Under the pieces are notes generated by a model that had not been told where the DNA came from, did no database searches, and was given only the letters and a program-made list of their open reading frames with translations. The translations under genes were made by a program, and so were the position numbers. Source: Zychaea mexicana (taxonomy: Eukaryota > Mucoromycota > Mucoromycetes > Mucorales > Lichtheimiaceae). From it: DNA of 64,000 nucleotides. Each line of letters starts with the position of its first letter. The stretch's first letter is position 1. Of this stretch, positions 30,920-43,402 are shown piece after piece. The stretch is from contig NW_026516673.1 of NCBI RefSeq assembly GCF_025766255.1, positions 1-64,000 of the forward strand. The letters are read 5' to 3'.

Positions 30920-33900
30920 TTACCTAGTCAAAGAGCCCAAAAGCTCAAGTTCTGTTTGTTGGTCCAAAATGACATCGTTTGAAAAGTCATCACTCGACCT
31001 AAAGTCAGCCATGAAGTCAATCAGATCTTGGCGGAAGCGAGCAATATCGTCGCTGTATTCAAGCATGCCCTGCGCTACTAGATCGATCTGGTTTCTAATT
31101 TTTCATTTATAAAAAACATGAGCTACCTTTTTCCTTTTTCCTTACCACGGCCTGAAATTACTACAATCATCAAAACACCAAAAACTTACTGTGGCAACGA
31201 CGGATATATCTCCATCAATTTTGAACGCACATGTTCCTGAACATAATCCGCATTGGATCCTATGCCTTCTGGATAGAGTCGTGTGTATATTTCGCCTTGC
31301 TGAACAAGTTCAAGAAGATGGGCCAGAATTTGGCTTTGTAATTCAAACTCTACGTGGATAGAATTAATGCTTCACTTTTAGCTCCCACTTTTCTATTTTT
31401 TGTTGCTAAAAATGAAAGCTACATAAACCTAAAATAGCAATCACACTTACGTGTACGACGATCGTAATCTGTGATGGTATGGAGGATAATGTCTAGTATT
31501 TTCATGTAATATAAGCTGTATAAAGCGTTCTGTTGATCCTCGTCCTCAACTTGAGCTATCCGATTCAACAATATACTACAGATTTCCAAAGCCTGATTGC
31601 TTAATTCGTGACTTGGATGCTGGATACCCCATAATATACTGTCAACGATCAATGTAAATTTATCTTCCTGGAGTAACGTTGAAAGTTCTGCGCGGGCAAA
31701 AAAAAAACAGGGTTAGAACTCTTCGATAACATTTCCCCGTTGTAAACAGTATCGTTTACCATGAAATGCATAAGCTATAAAGGCTTGAACGAGCCGGAAA
31801 AAGCCAGAACGCTTTTCGTAAAAGCTTGCAAAGTCAGGCTTGATCTCAGTATATATCCGTTCAAACACGTGAAAATATGCGATTTCCAGTACGGACCGTA
31901 CTAGTTGTTCGTTGATAACATTCGCCTCTCCATTCTATTGAATTGTTAGAAATTAACAAGACATATAACGTGGCGTAACGATACCAGGGGAAATTATTAT
32001 ATGTACATACACCCAAGTGCTTCTCAATCAAAGTGGCAAAGATATCAGAAACGTCGTTTTTGTTGGGTGGTGACGATACGAATTCTTGGAGCAACGGACT
32101 GATTAAATTCTGATCATTCCCAGAGATACTATGTTTGCTTTTAATGTATGTCTGGAGCAGTAAGCAGATTTGTTCCTTGATTCGTTCTCGAAAGTTATTG
32201 GATAGTGGGTTTGATCCTAGCGAACATATGTTATTTTCATCAAATCCCCATACCTGTTCTCTTATTCTAAAACGAGCCTGTCTTCTTACCAGCTTCACTT
32301 GCAAAACGATAGGCAGTGAGCAATTCTTGATAAATTTCTTTCAACTGGGATTCGTAGATATCGTTAACAGAGTTGCAAACTGCTAAGTTTACTCGTAGTA
32401 CGTCGGTTAATGTTTTAAGTCTCTCCGACTCTACTTGTTGGGTTTGATAAAGAGCCATCTTGAGCTATTAATGAATGAACATTTTGATATATCAGTCAGC
32501 AGCAAAACCATTCTGCACTCCATGTTAAAACTGTATAGATAATACAATACCGTCTGATTTAGTCCATCCATAAGCTTTTGCATATGTTGTTCGTGGTGTC
32601 CCGGAGCTGTCAAAAGTACGCAGCCGATTGCATGGTATACTTGACATGTCTAAGCGAGCAATAAAATCTTGTTAATTTATTCATATTCCTCATTTATTTA
32701 CAACCATCGCATTATCATATACTTACTTGATATACATCTAGGTCCATTGTCAGCGAAGGTAAGTGTACCAGAAGGTCCTGTAGAAACATAGTCCCACCAT
32801 CCTGGCGCACCAAAGCCTGATTGTTCCGTATACCCTGACAGATTTCTACCAATGCATGGGCTGCGAACTTTTGGATGCTTGTTTCCTTGTCGTGCAAGTA
32901 CTTGTTAACAAGGCCAATAACCTTGGAAAACAAGTCTTGTCGCTGGTACAACACATTTGGATATTGTGAGAAAATATAAAGTATACAAGGCTCTATACTT
33001 TCAATCCTGTCGCTACTGTTGACGCACACATGGTCCAAGTCAGCCAAGCACTGGTTGACTAATTGAAATTCTTGTGTCGGATCAAGAACACCAACAATAG
33101 CACCCATTGACCACGATACTTGACAAAGATTCTTCCACCACTGTACAAAGCTGTCTGTCTTTTTTGGTAAATATATACCAAATCTTTTCGTTAGCGTTTC
33201 TACATTATCTGCAACGTTCCCATAATATAGAAAGTTTACCTGATTTCGAGCAAGTCTCTCTCGTAAGGCGCTTTCTGTGTCGTTTTCAACATCCATCCTC
33301 ACCAAGTTACATAAAAGATGTTTGGTGATCTTGAACGTTTCAGGATTTTCACTGCTTTCCACAAACTCGCGGGAGATTATACCATCTTCTTCTTCATCAA
33401 TTAATAGGACCTATTCAGTTTAATAAAGTTGAGTACATTTTTTCTGTTGAGCGATAAAACCATACTAGCAATATTTACGTTGTCTGGATTCGGTATACGC
33501 CCAATGGTGATACGTCGTAGCTCACGGAATATATAATTACATTGCTTCATATAACTACACTTATCAGACGACTATACACGCGGGATATCCGAGCTGTAGT
33601 TAACATCAGAATAGATATAGAAAAGATAGCGAACCCCTCAAAAGTGGGCGGCTACAAGTAGTAGAACGTACCAAATACACCCAATATTCCGCACACATTC
33701 GCCATATCTCCATATCATCGTCAAGCGTAGATAAGACAAGCAGATCCTGGTGCAATTGTTGTAAAAGTTGAACATCTAAAGCAGCTACAGCCTACTGGAT
33801 CCAACATATAATAAGTACTATATCTTTTCTCTTTATTTTGTATCCGGCAAAAATTTAACTTTATATTCCTACCTCACCATGACAACTCAACGAAGTCGTG

Positions 33901-35588
33901 ACGAATAAGGTATAATTGTACATAATATCTTCACCATTCAGATTTTCGTTTCTATATAGTCCAGTGATATCTTGAAATATGTATCCCATCATTCATATGT
34001 CAGCCTTTTCCACTCACTTTTGACATGTTTGGTATTTATACTTGGATTTGCAATATTTTACCTCCATTCATTGAGATCATTTCACGTATCGTGTGTTTGA
34101 CGCCCTGGATCAGCACGACTAGCTTTTGCTGAAACTTTTGCGGAAAATCTTGTCGCCCAGCGATCTCAGTACAGCATTTAAGTGCCATTATATCGACTCG
34201 CTGTGCTCTCTCAGCATTGGATGGTATCTATATCCCTCATCATTAAGGCTTTTTTACTCTTGGAAATTAGAAAAGGGTATAATTTGCATATTGATCTATA
34301 CCTGACTACATAACACTGGCATCAAGTCTGTATCGAATATGACATTTGGTGGCATCCATTTGAGAAAACAGGACAGACTTTCCAATGTAGTTTCAACGAG
34401 CTTTTTTGAAGGCCGGTTTGAAAGTACTTCATGACATAGCTCGATCACCGGTCCAAAATCTGTCACCATTTGATCCTTCAGTCTACGTGTTTTCCATGCA
34501 GCCTGTAGTTCTTCGGATGCTTCAAAAATATCTTCACTACATATATGAAGATGAAAATATCAGTAATCTAGATACTCCTCTTTATTTGAGCCATTGAGAG
34601 AGAAAGAAGAGAAGCCATGATACTTCTAGTACCTTAATAGTCGCAATATCACCAAGTTGTTTTCGCAAAGGCTCAAATTTGCGTGAGCAGATGATACCAT
34701 TTCATTAATAAACGTTGGCCATTCTTCAGGCCATTCTTTCTTGACAATCTATATAAAACACAGTAATTTCGTCTCATAAGTATCTCGGCTATCATAGCGT
34801 GTATCAACATTATCCATCACTACATACTTCGACAAGGACCATGTTTAGCTTGCTCAAGTACGCCTTTTCTGTTTGCATTGTAGCTTCGTTGGATGATCGC
34901 GATACGATAACAGATCCGATATAATTGCGTATTGCTTGAATATGGAAGAAAGTATGAGTAAAAGTATCAGCATACAACATCCCGTAAGCCACGTATGTCC
35001 ATATTTTCCCTCGTTCTGATGATGTTTACTTAATCGTTGCTCCTGTGCAAGATGTTTCCATCGTGACGCTATGAACTTTCCAAGTACTTGCAATGCAATA
35101 AACTATGTGTTAGAGAAGACAGATGAGATAATTTTCTAAATTACTTATGCCTGTAGGCCGACTGTTGCTGGTAGTGTGCCTGTGACCAATATAGCAGTAG
35201 CTTTTCTTTTACCTTTGCTTGTAAAACATGAGATCCTTCCAGAATCTGATCAGCTACTTGCCAAGAATCCGGGTGTTGTTGAAAAGCGGTCAAAACAGGT
35301 TGCTATAACAGAGAGCTATCAGTCCTAAAGCTCTCACATATAGTCGTTCAAAACTATTACTGCACGCGCATATACGCGTTATAGATCACCACACGTACTG
35401 CGGTAGTCATGTCGCCCGCGTAGAATGCTCGTACGACGTTGTCAAAGTGTAGAACACTGAAATGACCTTGCTGATTAAACAATGCCTATTGCGTATACGT
35501 GTAATGTTAATGCCAGCAATCAAGAGCTCTCTCCGTGCAATTATCTTCTCGCATTCTATTCGTGTATTATGCATACCTCCATAGACAT
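30920..35588 (-). CDS. Divergent exportin-1 (CRM1/Xpo1)-like nuclear export receptor
   Basis: A gene of many short exons. It starts with a 12-nt coding exon (35588-35577), joined to 35485 onward, giving MSMEALFNQQGHFSVLHFDN then QHPDSWQVADQILEGSHVLQ, which parallels the CRM1 N-terminus. Further CRM1 landmarks in order are FIASRWKHLAQEQR (~35040), EKAYLSKLNMVLVEV (~34860), IVKKEWPEEWPTFINEMV (~34720), SWSMGAIVGVLDPTQEFQLV (~33120), PCILYIFSQYPNVLYQRQDL (~32980), KYLHDKETSIQKFAAHALVE (~32900), IVDSILWGIQHPSHELSNQA (~31640) and FRQDLIDFMADFRS (~31030), ending at a TAA (30922-30920). CRM1 carries leucine-rich NES cargo out of the nucleus with RanGTP. Sequence conservation is low compared with normally near-invariant CRM1, so this is probably a diverged paralog. 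Internal junctions are approximate. Confidence 0.85.
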
Positions 35589-35965
35589 GATTTTGGCGTA
35601 TTAAAGAGAAAGAGGGAATAGCTTGCATTTCCGACAATTTGGTTTTTTTTTTGAAGCTGCGCAGGTGTATATGGCACAGCGGTGCTTTTGTATATAGCAA
35701 ATGCTCTATTCGGAACTAGAGCAAAAGAACCCTCATCTCAACCTATATCATACATAGGAGGAAAAGTGCTATGTATGACTTAGAATATTTTAAATGCGAT
35801 TCGTTGAGATCATCTCCAATGAAATAAAATCATTTATTTTTCATTGCTACTGTATCTAGTACATGACAGACAAAGTAACAAGAAGAAAATGATACATTTT
35901 GTACTAGGCTATTAGGCTGTAGCAGTAAAGTACAGTAATTCATCAATAACAAAAGGCTGCTTCGC

Positions 35966-36310
35966 CTAGTCCAAAGCTTTAATTTCAGTGCACTCGGTAC
36001 TTGTTAAAGGGCAAAGATAAAGTATTATGTAAAATGTGCCACTGAGACCGAAGATAAATGCCAACCACTCAACACTCGTGATGAGGTAAGTTACCCTGCC
36101 TTCTTGTTGATGCGACAGCAATATTCTTGCGACTTCCGTTAGGGCTGATTTTAAACTATGTTGTCCGTTGATGTAGCCGATCTGGCTTAATAGACGTAGT
36201 GTTCCTTGGATAATAGACATAATAACTGGGAGACTGATGAGGCGTCGAGTTTTCTGGGTACTTCTACCATGACGGTTAAAGGCTCTTTGCTTTATATTTG
36301 CTGCTGTCAT
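35966..36310 (-). CDS. Hypothetical small protein, unrecognised
   Basis: An ATG-initiated frame of 114 codons with a basic N-terminus and one hydrophobic segment near the end (VEWLAFIFGLSGTFYIILYL), long enough for a membrane span. I recognise no family. It sits in a gene-poor, AT-rich stretch, 378 bp from the start of the exportin gene, and may be a chance frame or a fragment of a decayed gene. Confidence 0.25.
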   Translation of the reverse strand: MTAANIKQRAFNRHGRSTQKTRRLISLPVIMSIIQGTLRLLSQIGYINGQHSLKSALTEVARILLSHQQEGRVTYLITSVEWLAFIFGLSGTFYIILYLCPLTSTECTEIKALD

Positions 36311-36805
36311 TGCTAGCGGTTAGTATTTAAAGGAGGTCCAAAAACATAGTACAAGTCTCCCGTGGTTTTTAGTAATCGATCAACTAGTTTGTATTTAATG
36401 CTAACTCCTCAATTTGTTGATGGTACGATGAATAAATTGGCTAACTTCAAATGCGTACTTCTAAAAAATTAGCCGATGTAAATTATACAACATTATAATA
36501 AACAACCAACGGGTAGTACAATCACTTTCTTACATGCCAAGTTGGGTAGAAGACAATCGTGTGCATCCAGTATTACTTGATTGCTTTTTTTTGGTTGATG
36601 AAGTTTAATGATTGGCTAATGCTGATGATATCTTTGCCGAAGCGAAGCTTTTTATATAGATTCACCTCGTCATGTCAGCCTTAATAAAGCTTGGGGGACT
36701 ACATGCTTATAATAGTATCAAGCTCTTTTCTACCCCTTGATATTCGCCTACAAGCGCATTGAGCGTTTTTTACATCATTGAATATGATGCTGTCTAATAT
36801 ATCTT

Positions 36806-37586
36806 TTAGGACACGGGTTTGGACTTGATTGCTATCATTCGTTTCGTTTGAATTATCCGTTGTCGATGTTTTTCGTGCCGTGAATTTAGTTGCTCTCTAC
36901 TGATCACATCGTTAATAAAAACAGCGAGCGACCACATCATCAATGATAACTGCCTCATTTGCTTTATAGGCCTTAATTCACCATTTCTTTTGTCACGCAT
37001 GAAGCGTGGTGATAAGTATTCATCGCATATGTTATTAACAAATCCTTCAACGCGAAACATCATACATCCATTTATAAGAGGCAACACCAGAGCATACGCC
37101 AGCAGACATGTATAATTGCCAGGTCTTTTGCACATGTCATTAACATCAGGTCGAACAGGGTATTAGTCCAAGAGAGCTGTTTTTTTCGCTTTATAGTTAC
37201 TTAGCAGCCGTGGCAGTACGTTATGAGTATATTTGTTGACAGTCTTGATTATGTCTTCCATAAATCGACGACATCCTTTGTACTTCACTGCAAGCTCTTG
37301 GAGATCTAAACTAGCTGTAACATGGCGTTCGTCTGAATATGATCGCTGGTTGCTCAATCGACATTGGGATGGTCTTCATCACTCTCGCAGTCACCATTAC
37401 CGCTACTTTTATATTCCATAAGCTGACTGCTTTGGTTGTTCTGCTCATTTTTTGACATGATAAGTCACCTTCCCAGAAGACGTAATCATTGTCATCGAAC
37501 TGATCCTCATTATTGTCCTCGGCATGGTATGAGCATGATGATATCTCTTTTGGGGCTTGAATAACCGTGCAAAGATTGAGGGGCAT
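36806..37586 (-). pseudogene. Pieces of a decayed, unrecognised gene
   Basis: Three neighbouring minus-strand frames (37586-37311, 37357-37163, 37135-36806) have protein-like composition (LQELAVKYKGCRRFMEDIIK, LLAYALVLPLINGCMMFRVE, LRPIKQMRQLSLMMWSLAVF) but are separated by stops and frame changes. Together they could be a broken mobile-element or host gene. No motif identifies the family, and intron splicing instead of decay cannot be excluded. Confidence 0.3.
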
Positions 37587-40410
37587 CTGTCAGCATCATT
37601 ATCTTGGAACACAATAAGCTATAGGGATATTACAGTAACGTCTTCTGCAAGGCAATCACCAAGCAATACTTCAATCCCGATTTCAGCTTTTTTGGCATGA
37701 TAGTCTCTGAGCAGCTTAGCGTGCGATTTTTTTCTCTATCTTGAGGTTGATGTTGACATGATAGGCAGTAAATATAGCGCAATCCTTCATCATAGATGCA
37801 ACGAAGAAAGAAGAAGTTGAAAGGATAAAAATGTGTAACAGGAAACAGGAACTTGTCACGTACGTTTTTTAAATATAAGCGACATAAAACAGCGTTCTTT
37901 TCCTTTTTTTTTTTCCTAAACAGGTAACAAGTAGCCTTGATTAATAGAGATGTCGAGAGCTCCCTTCATCACCTATAATTATATAGACCGCGTGAAACAA
38001 CAAGGAGAAACATCAGAACATCACGCTAATAATGACCAATCGATATCCTGTCATAGTGTAGTCCGCTTTGCTGTTCCATTTATAATTATATTAGACTCGA
38101 AACTTTGAGATATTGTATTGTCTTGTTGACCAACGCAGACTTTATTGAGAAATCAATGTTCTCGCGACATACATTCCAAGTTAAAAAACTGTGGCGGCAT
38201 GGTTGTACGACACATCAATACTGTAAGTGCTACACGGCATTGCCAGTGGAGTAGAGCAGAGTATATAGAGTATAATAATGACCTCATTGTCAAAGAAGTA
38301 TCGAGATAAAACAAAGTGGCGTGCTGAAAGAAATGATTTAGTTGACGTCTCATTATTAGCTCTGTCGTTCACAGGAAAATGTAAAGTACATAGTTCGGAA
38401 GGTGAAGGATTATTAGCTGAACGTCTCTCACGGTGGAACGCAGGCCTACATTGAAGACATTTATGAGAAAGTAAAAAGGTTGTTTACAGCTAATAGGTCC
38501 TGATCCTTGACTTGGAACTCTTGACAGCAAATGGATATCTTTGCAATTCTCGGATTCATCTTTTTGTACTTAGTAGTACACCGATAACATCACATCGCCA
38601 CCACTGACGATCAGCATTCAAAAAGGGTAACGGAGCATACATAAAATTAAGCGTAGTATGTCACATGTTACAATGAGAAAGCTGGCCGAAATAAAGCATA
38701 GATGGATTTCTTTGTGCACTTCTTTACTTAGAAAAAATAATCGGATTAGCCGAGAAGTATTACTAAGTGCGTGTTGAAAAAGCGCTTTGTTGAATTAGGT
38801 CGGATGTGTAAGATGAAACAATGCAGTTTTTAATATCAGCAACAGTACCTTGAAATAGCTCAAGTAACGGCGACCATTGTTCCCATTATCGACTCGAAAT
38901 TATTAAAACGTAGAGCGCTTCTATAGAAACAAACACCGAGATGGAGAATAAATATAGCTGGAGTAAGTAGGATGAAGCTAGCAGTCAATATTATACGGTT
39001 TGAGAATGGGCAACAGCTCAATAATAGCAATAGTAATGACGAGAAGAAGAGAAAGCCTTTATGGTGTTTCACCAACATCTGCTTGCTATATTAGCGACAA
39101 GCTTTGAAATATCATCCGGCAACTTTTCTACCAAATACTGCTATACGTCAATATTCTGTCATATCTTAGAAAATTGTGAATGATGCAGAAGTTTCAGGGG
39201 TAGGATAAGGTACGCAAATACTCAGGGCTTAAAAATACGGACAGACGATGTAGTACTACCACCGTCTCAGCGGACATGCTACGATAGCAAGTTTGTTAAT
39301 ACGGTAAAAGAGCAGAGTGGCTAAGTCATGGTCCCCAAACAACTTATAACGCTGGTGACCAACAAGCAGCAACTCTAATGTATAATTGTACGGACGCGTG
39401 TCGCTGTGACACAGTCATCCTCTCCTTGGTTACAGGCAATGTGTCCTTGGTAACGGTAAAGTTTATTCTTCAAAGTCGGTAGAAAGAAAGAGAAGGTTCT
39501 CTTCTGCAGACCAAAGCAGCGGCGTCTACAATTTTTTTGTTGGTTAATATATGTTGGGCGCACGCTCAAGAGGTCCGCTCGTGGATGGTGGCATCATTGG
39601 TACGTTTCGAATTTTACAATTGAAAAGCCGAAACGGCATTTGCGTGCTGCTGCCGATCCGTTTTTTTTTTCCTTTCAGTAATTGGAGCCCACCCGCCGCT
39701 TTTAGCTCGTCTGTTCATAGTTCTACAGGAGTGACACAAGTTGCTTTCCCAGGGCAGAAAAGAGAAAGAGTGATCATGACGCCCATTGCTCTAACCATAA
39801 GATGGGGTGGGGTGGAAACAAAGGGCACACACTATGCCTGTTTTTGGCCGTAACTATCGCCGATTTCGGAACAATAGCGATTCATCATGTCTTCGCACAA
39901 AAGAAGCTTGACATGAGGGAGGAGAAGCGACTGTAAAAGGTAGAAAATTACACCGAGCGGATTTGTGTGTTCTGGCTTTCGCCCAGACGTCGTGGTACAC
40001 CCCCTCTGTCCCTCTTATTTAGCTTCAAGGCTATTCTGCAAAGGGCAGCTTTCTGGAGACAGGCAAGAACCAATAAAGAAGTCGGGAGCAAGCGGGATTT
40101 TTTAAGTGATCCTTTTCTCCGTCAGCGTTGCGTGTGTGCGAGTGTGCGAGTGTGCGTGCGCGCGCTGCGCTACGTGCCGAACATGTGTGAAGTGTGCTCA
40201 AGCCCTGTTTTATTATTTTTTTGCACGGAGATTTTCCGTCCACGCAACTCACTTGCTCCAGCGACTCCGCATCAGCCAAAATTTTGGATCGCTTATAATA
40301 CTGCAAGCGTGAGCTGTGCGCCTTTTCCCTCTCTCTTTCTCTTTGATACTTTTCAGCAAACTCTCTCTCTCCCCCGCCACCTACCCCAGACTTTTACCGT
40401 GATCCATAGT

Positions 40411-43029
40411 ATGTGGAGAAACCTTTCTCGCTCCCGAAAGCTGCTCACCTCCGCTGCCGCTACCGCAACCGTCGGCTCGGCTCTCTACCTCTACGACCAA
40501 CAGCAGCATCCTCAGAACCATCCGTTCGCTTTGTTGATGCGCAACAATGTTGTCTACGCCGAGGCAAACCCCAACGTCGACGACTCCAAGCCCGAGAAGC
40601 TCTGGGAGGCCCCGTCGCGGTCCGAGATGATCAAGAAGCTCAAGAACGAGCAGAGCGAGGCACCGTTTGATTTGCTTATTGTTGGTGGTGGTGCCACCGG
40701 TGCCGGCACAGCTGTCGATGCCGCCACGCGTGGTCTCAAGGTTGCTCTTGTGGAGCGCGACGATTTTGCATCAGGTAAGGGCACAACGCGTATGGTGGCG
40801 TGGGATAAGCACGATGTGTTGAGGCGTACCGTCTAGCCAGCAGCAGGCAGTGGGAGTAGTGGTAGGAGTCAATGTATGCGTGGTGATGGTGATGTTTGTG
40901 GACAGGCGCTGGCTCCTGACATGTGTCCGGAGTTTGTTTTCTTTATTTGCACGTGGATACTTATCTCTGATATGAAAGGTACGTCCTCTCGCTCGACCAA
41001 GCTCGTTCACGGTGGTGTTCGCTATTTGCAAAAGGCCATCATGGAGCTGGACTACGAGCAGTACAAGCTTGTGGTGGAGGCATTGCATGAGCGCAAGATC
41101 TTCTTGGACATTGCACCGCATTTGGCAGGCCAGCTGCCGATCATGCTGCCTGTTTACAAGTAAGTGCTTTAGCAGCAAAGAACAAAAGAGAGTCTGGCGC
41201 GCATAATTCCTTCCCCCAAATCGGGAAAGGGGGTGACAAAAGGAAAATGATTGTGCTTCCGAAGATGCGATCGGCCGGGGTCGGCTTGTCAAAATGGCCA
41301 TACCAACCAACCCCTCCCTTTCTCTCAATCTCTCTACAAAGCATGTGAAAAGAAAAGGTGCATCTGATACGAACGCATTACCTGTAGATGGTGGCAGATC
41401 CCTTACTACTGGGTTGGCTGCAAGATGTACGATCTGTTTGCTGGCCGCGAGGCCCTGGAAAGCAGCTATTTCTTGACCCGCTCCAAGGCGCTGGATGCAT
41501 TCCCCATGCTGAAGAAGGATAAGCTTGTCGGTGCACTCGTCTATTATGATGGTGAGATTCATATGCCGGCGCGCTCTTTCTGGCCGTTGCTGTCGGAGAC
41601 AATTCTTATTACAAACCTTTTGCTGACTTTGTTTTGCAACTTTCTAGGTCACCACAATGACGCCAGAATGAACGTTGCGCTATCGATGACGGCTGCCTAT
41701 CACGGTGCCGCTGTTGTGAACCACTGCGAGGTCACCGACTTGACCAAGAATGAAGATGGCATCGTTACCGGTGCCAAGGTCAAGGATGTTTTGACGGGTG
41801 AAGAGTGGAATGTCAAGGCCAAGGTAAACAGAGGCTCATGTGGATGAAGAAGGAAAGGATGGTGTTGCTAATCCTGAAGCAACTTGTAGGGTGTGATCAA
41901 TGCTACTGGCCCCTTCACCGATGGCTTGCGCAAGATGGACGATAAAGAAAATGCCGAAATTGTCGCACCTTCGGCTGGTGTCCACATCATCCTCCCCAAC
42001 TACTACAGTCCTCGCAACATGGGTCTTCTTGACCCTGCCACCAGCGACGGCCGTGTCATTTTCTTCTTGCCCTGGGAAGGCAGCACCATTGCCGGTACTA
42101 CTGGTAAGTGTTTACCTCTCATATGCGGTACAGCTTGTCTATCGATGTATGCACAAGCTCATGTGTACGTATCCCGCAAATAGACTCGCCTACCGAGGTC
42201 ACGCAGAACCCTATGCCCAAGGAGGATGAGGTCAAGTGGATCTTGGATGAAGTCTCCCACTATCTGAGCAAAGGTAACTAGAAGGAATGATATGTGATAA
42301 AGTCTTGAGGAAAGCAGTAGAATTTACAAGTATCCCTGGTCTGTAATAGATGTGAAGGTGCGTCGTGGAGACGTGCTTGCCGCTTGGTCCGGCATTCGCC
42401 CTCTTGTTCGTGACCCACATGCTAAGAACACCGAATCGCTTGTGCGCAATCATATGATCAACGTGAGCGAAAACAGACTCATCACTATTGCCGGCGGCAA
42501 GTGGACCACGTACCGTGCTATGGCTCAGGAAACCGTCGACCGTGCCATCGAAGTGTTTGATTTGAAACCCACCTCCACTTGCAACACCGAAAAAGTAATG
42601 CTTATTGGCAGCAAAGGTTTCAGTAACACCATGTTTATCCGCCTGGTCCAGGAGTTTGGCATGGATACCGAAGTCGCCGTGCACTTGGCCAACAGCTATG
42701 GTGACCGTGCCTGGGTCGTTGGTTCGATTGACGATCCCACCAACATGCACTTCCCTACTTATGGCAAGCGCATTTCGCCCAACTACCCTTACATTGAATC
42801 CGAAGTGCGCTATGCTTGCCGTGAAGAGTATGCTTGCACCGCTGTCGATGTCCTGGCTCGTAGAACCCGCTTGGCCTTCTTGAACGCCGAGGCTGCTCTG
42901 CAAGCATTGCCCAGAGTTGTCGAAATCATGGCTGAGGAACTCAAGTGGGACAAGGCACGTCAGGAGCTGGAGAAGCAGAACGCTGCCAAATTTTTGGTCA
43001 CCATGGGTCTCCCCGAATCTAAGGCTTAA
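40411..43029 (+). CDS. GUT2: Mitochondrial FAD-dependent glycerol-3-phosphate dehydrogenase
   Basis: Seven exons (40411-40774, 40979-41159, 41388-41551, 41648-41823, 41890-42103, 42184-42273, 42350-43029) give 622 residues in a continuous frame. The N-terminus (MWRNLSRSRKLLTSAAATAT) looks like a mitochondrial presequence plus a hydrophobic stretch. The FAD site is LLIVGGGATGAGTAVDAATR. Family blocks follow: SSRSTKLVHGGVRYLQKA, IPYYWVGCKMYDLFAG, GVINATGPFTDGLRKMD, AWSGIRPLVRD and ITIAGGKWTTYRAMA. It oxidises glycerol-3-phosphate to dihydroxyacetone phosphate at the outer face of the inner membrane and passes electrons to ubiquinone. The frame is open upstream with another ATG at 40183 (76 codons earlier), but the sequence there is low-complexity leader, so 40411 is preferred. 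No C-terminal EF-hand extension is present, as in yeast. Confidence 0.97.
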
Positions 43030-43402
43030 ATAGCAATAACATCCATCATCCAACCCCATCCACTTTACACGCGCACAATCCAACAAAAAAAAAGAGAGAA
43101 ATTCACACACACATGCACGCACAGACATACACCATTACATCCATCTCAACACTATCACACATACCACATCCCCTCGTTTTTTATAGAGAAACCCACACTT
43201 CATTTGCCGTCGTGATTGACGACGACTTAACTACTTGCAAACGTCTCGTTATCCAAATTATTATTGTCCGTCTCTTCCTTCTTTAGAACATTGTACTGTA
43301 TATTACGGGATACTTTTTTTCCAAACACATATTCTGTTTTTATTACTATTATAATTGATTTCCCTTTGACTTATAATTACATCGCTGCGCTTGGTTCTCC
43401 AT

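Larger units (their letters stand above)
35589..40410. other. Gene-poor intergenic region
   Basis: A 4.8-kb AT-rich stretch between the exportin gene and the glycerol-3-phosphate dehydrogenase gene. Apart from the two poorly supported minus-strand frames listed separately (35966-36310 and 36806-37586), no coding signal is seen. The right end (about 39950-40410) is the dehydrogenase leader: it stays open in frame with the gene, has a CTCTCTTTCTCTTTG tract at 40328-40345 and GTGTGCGAGTGTGCG repeats near 40140. Confidence 0.45.

Noticed and set aside
39967..40410. Long open frame before the dehydrogenase start as coding sequence
   Set aside because: It begins at a GTG, is low-complexity leader with CT and GTGC tracts, and relatives start near the preferred ATG; kept only as a low-interest finding.
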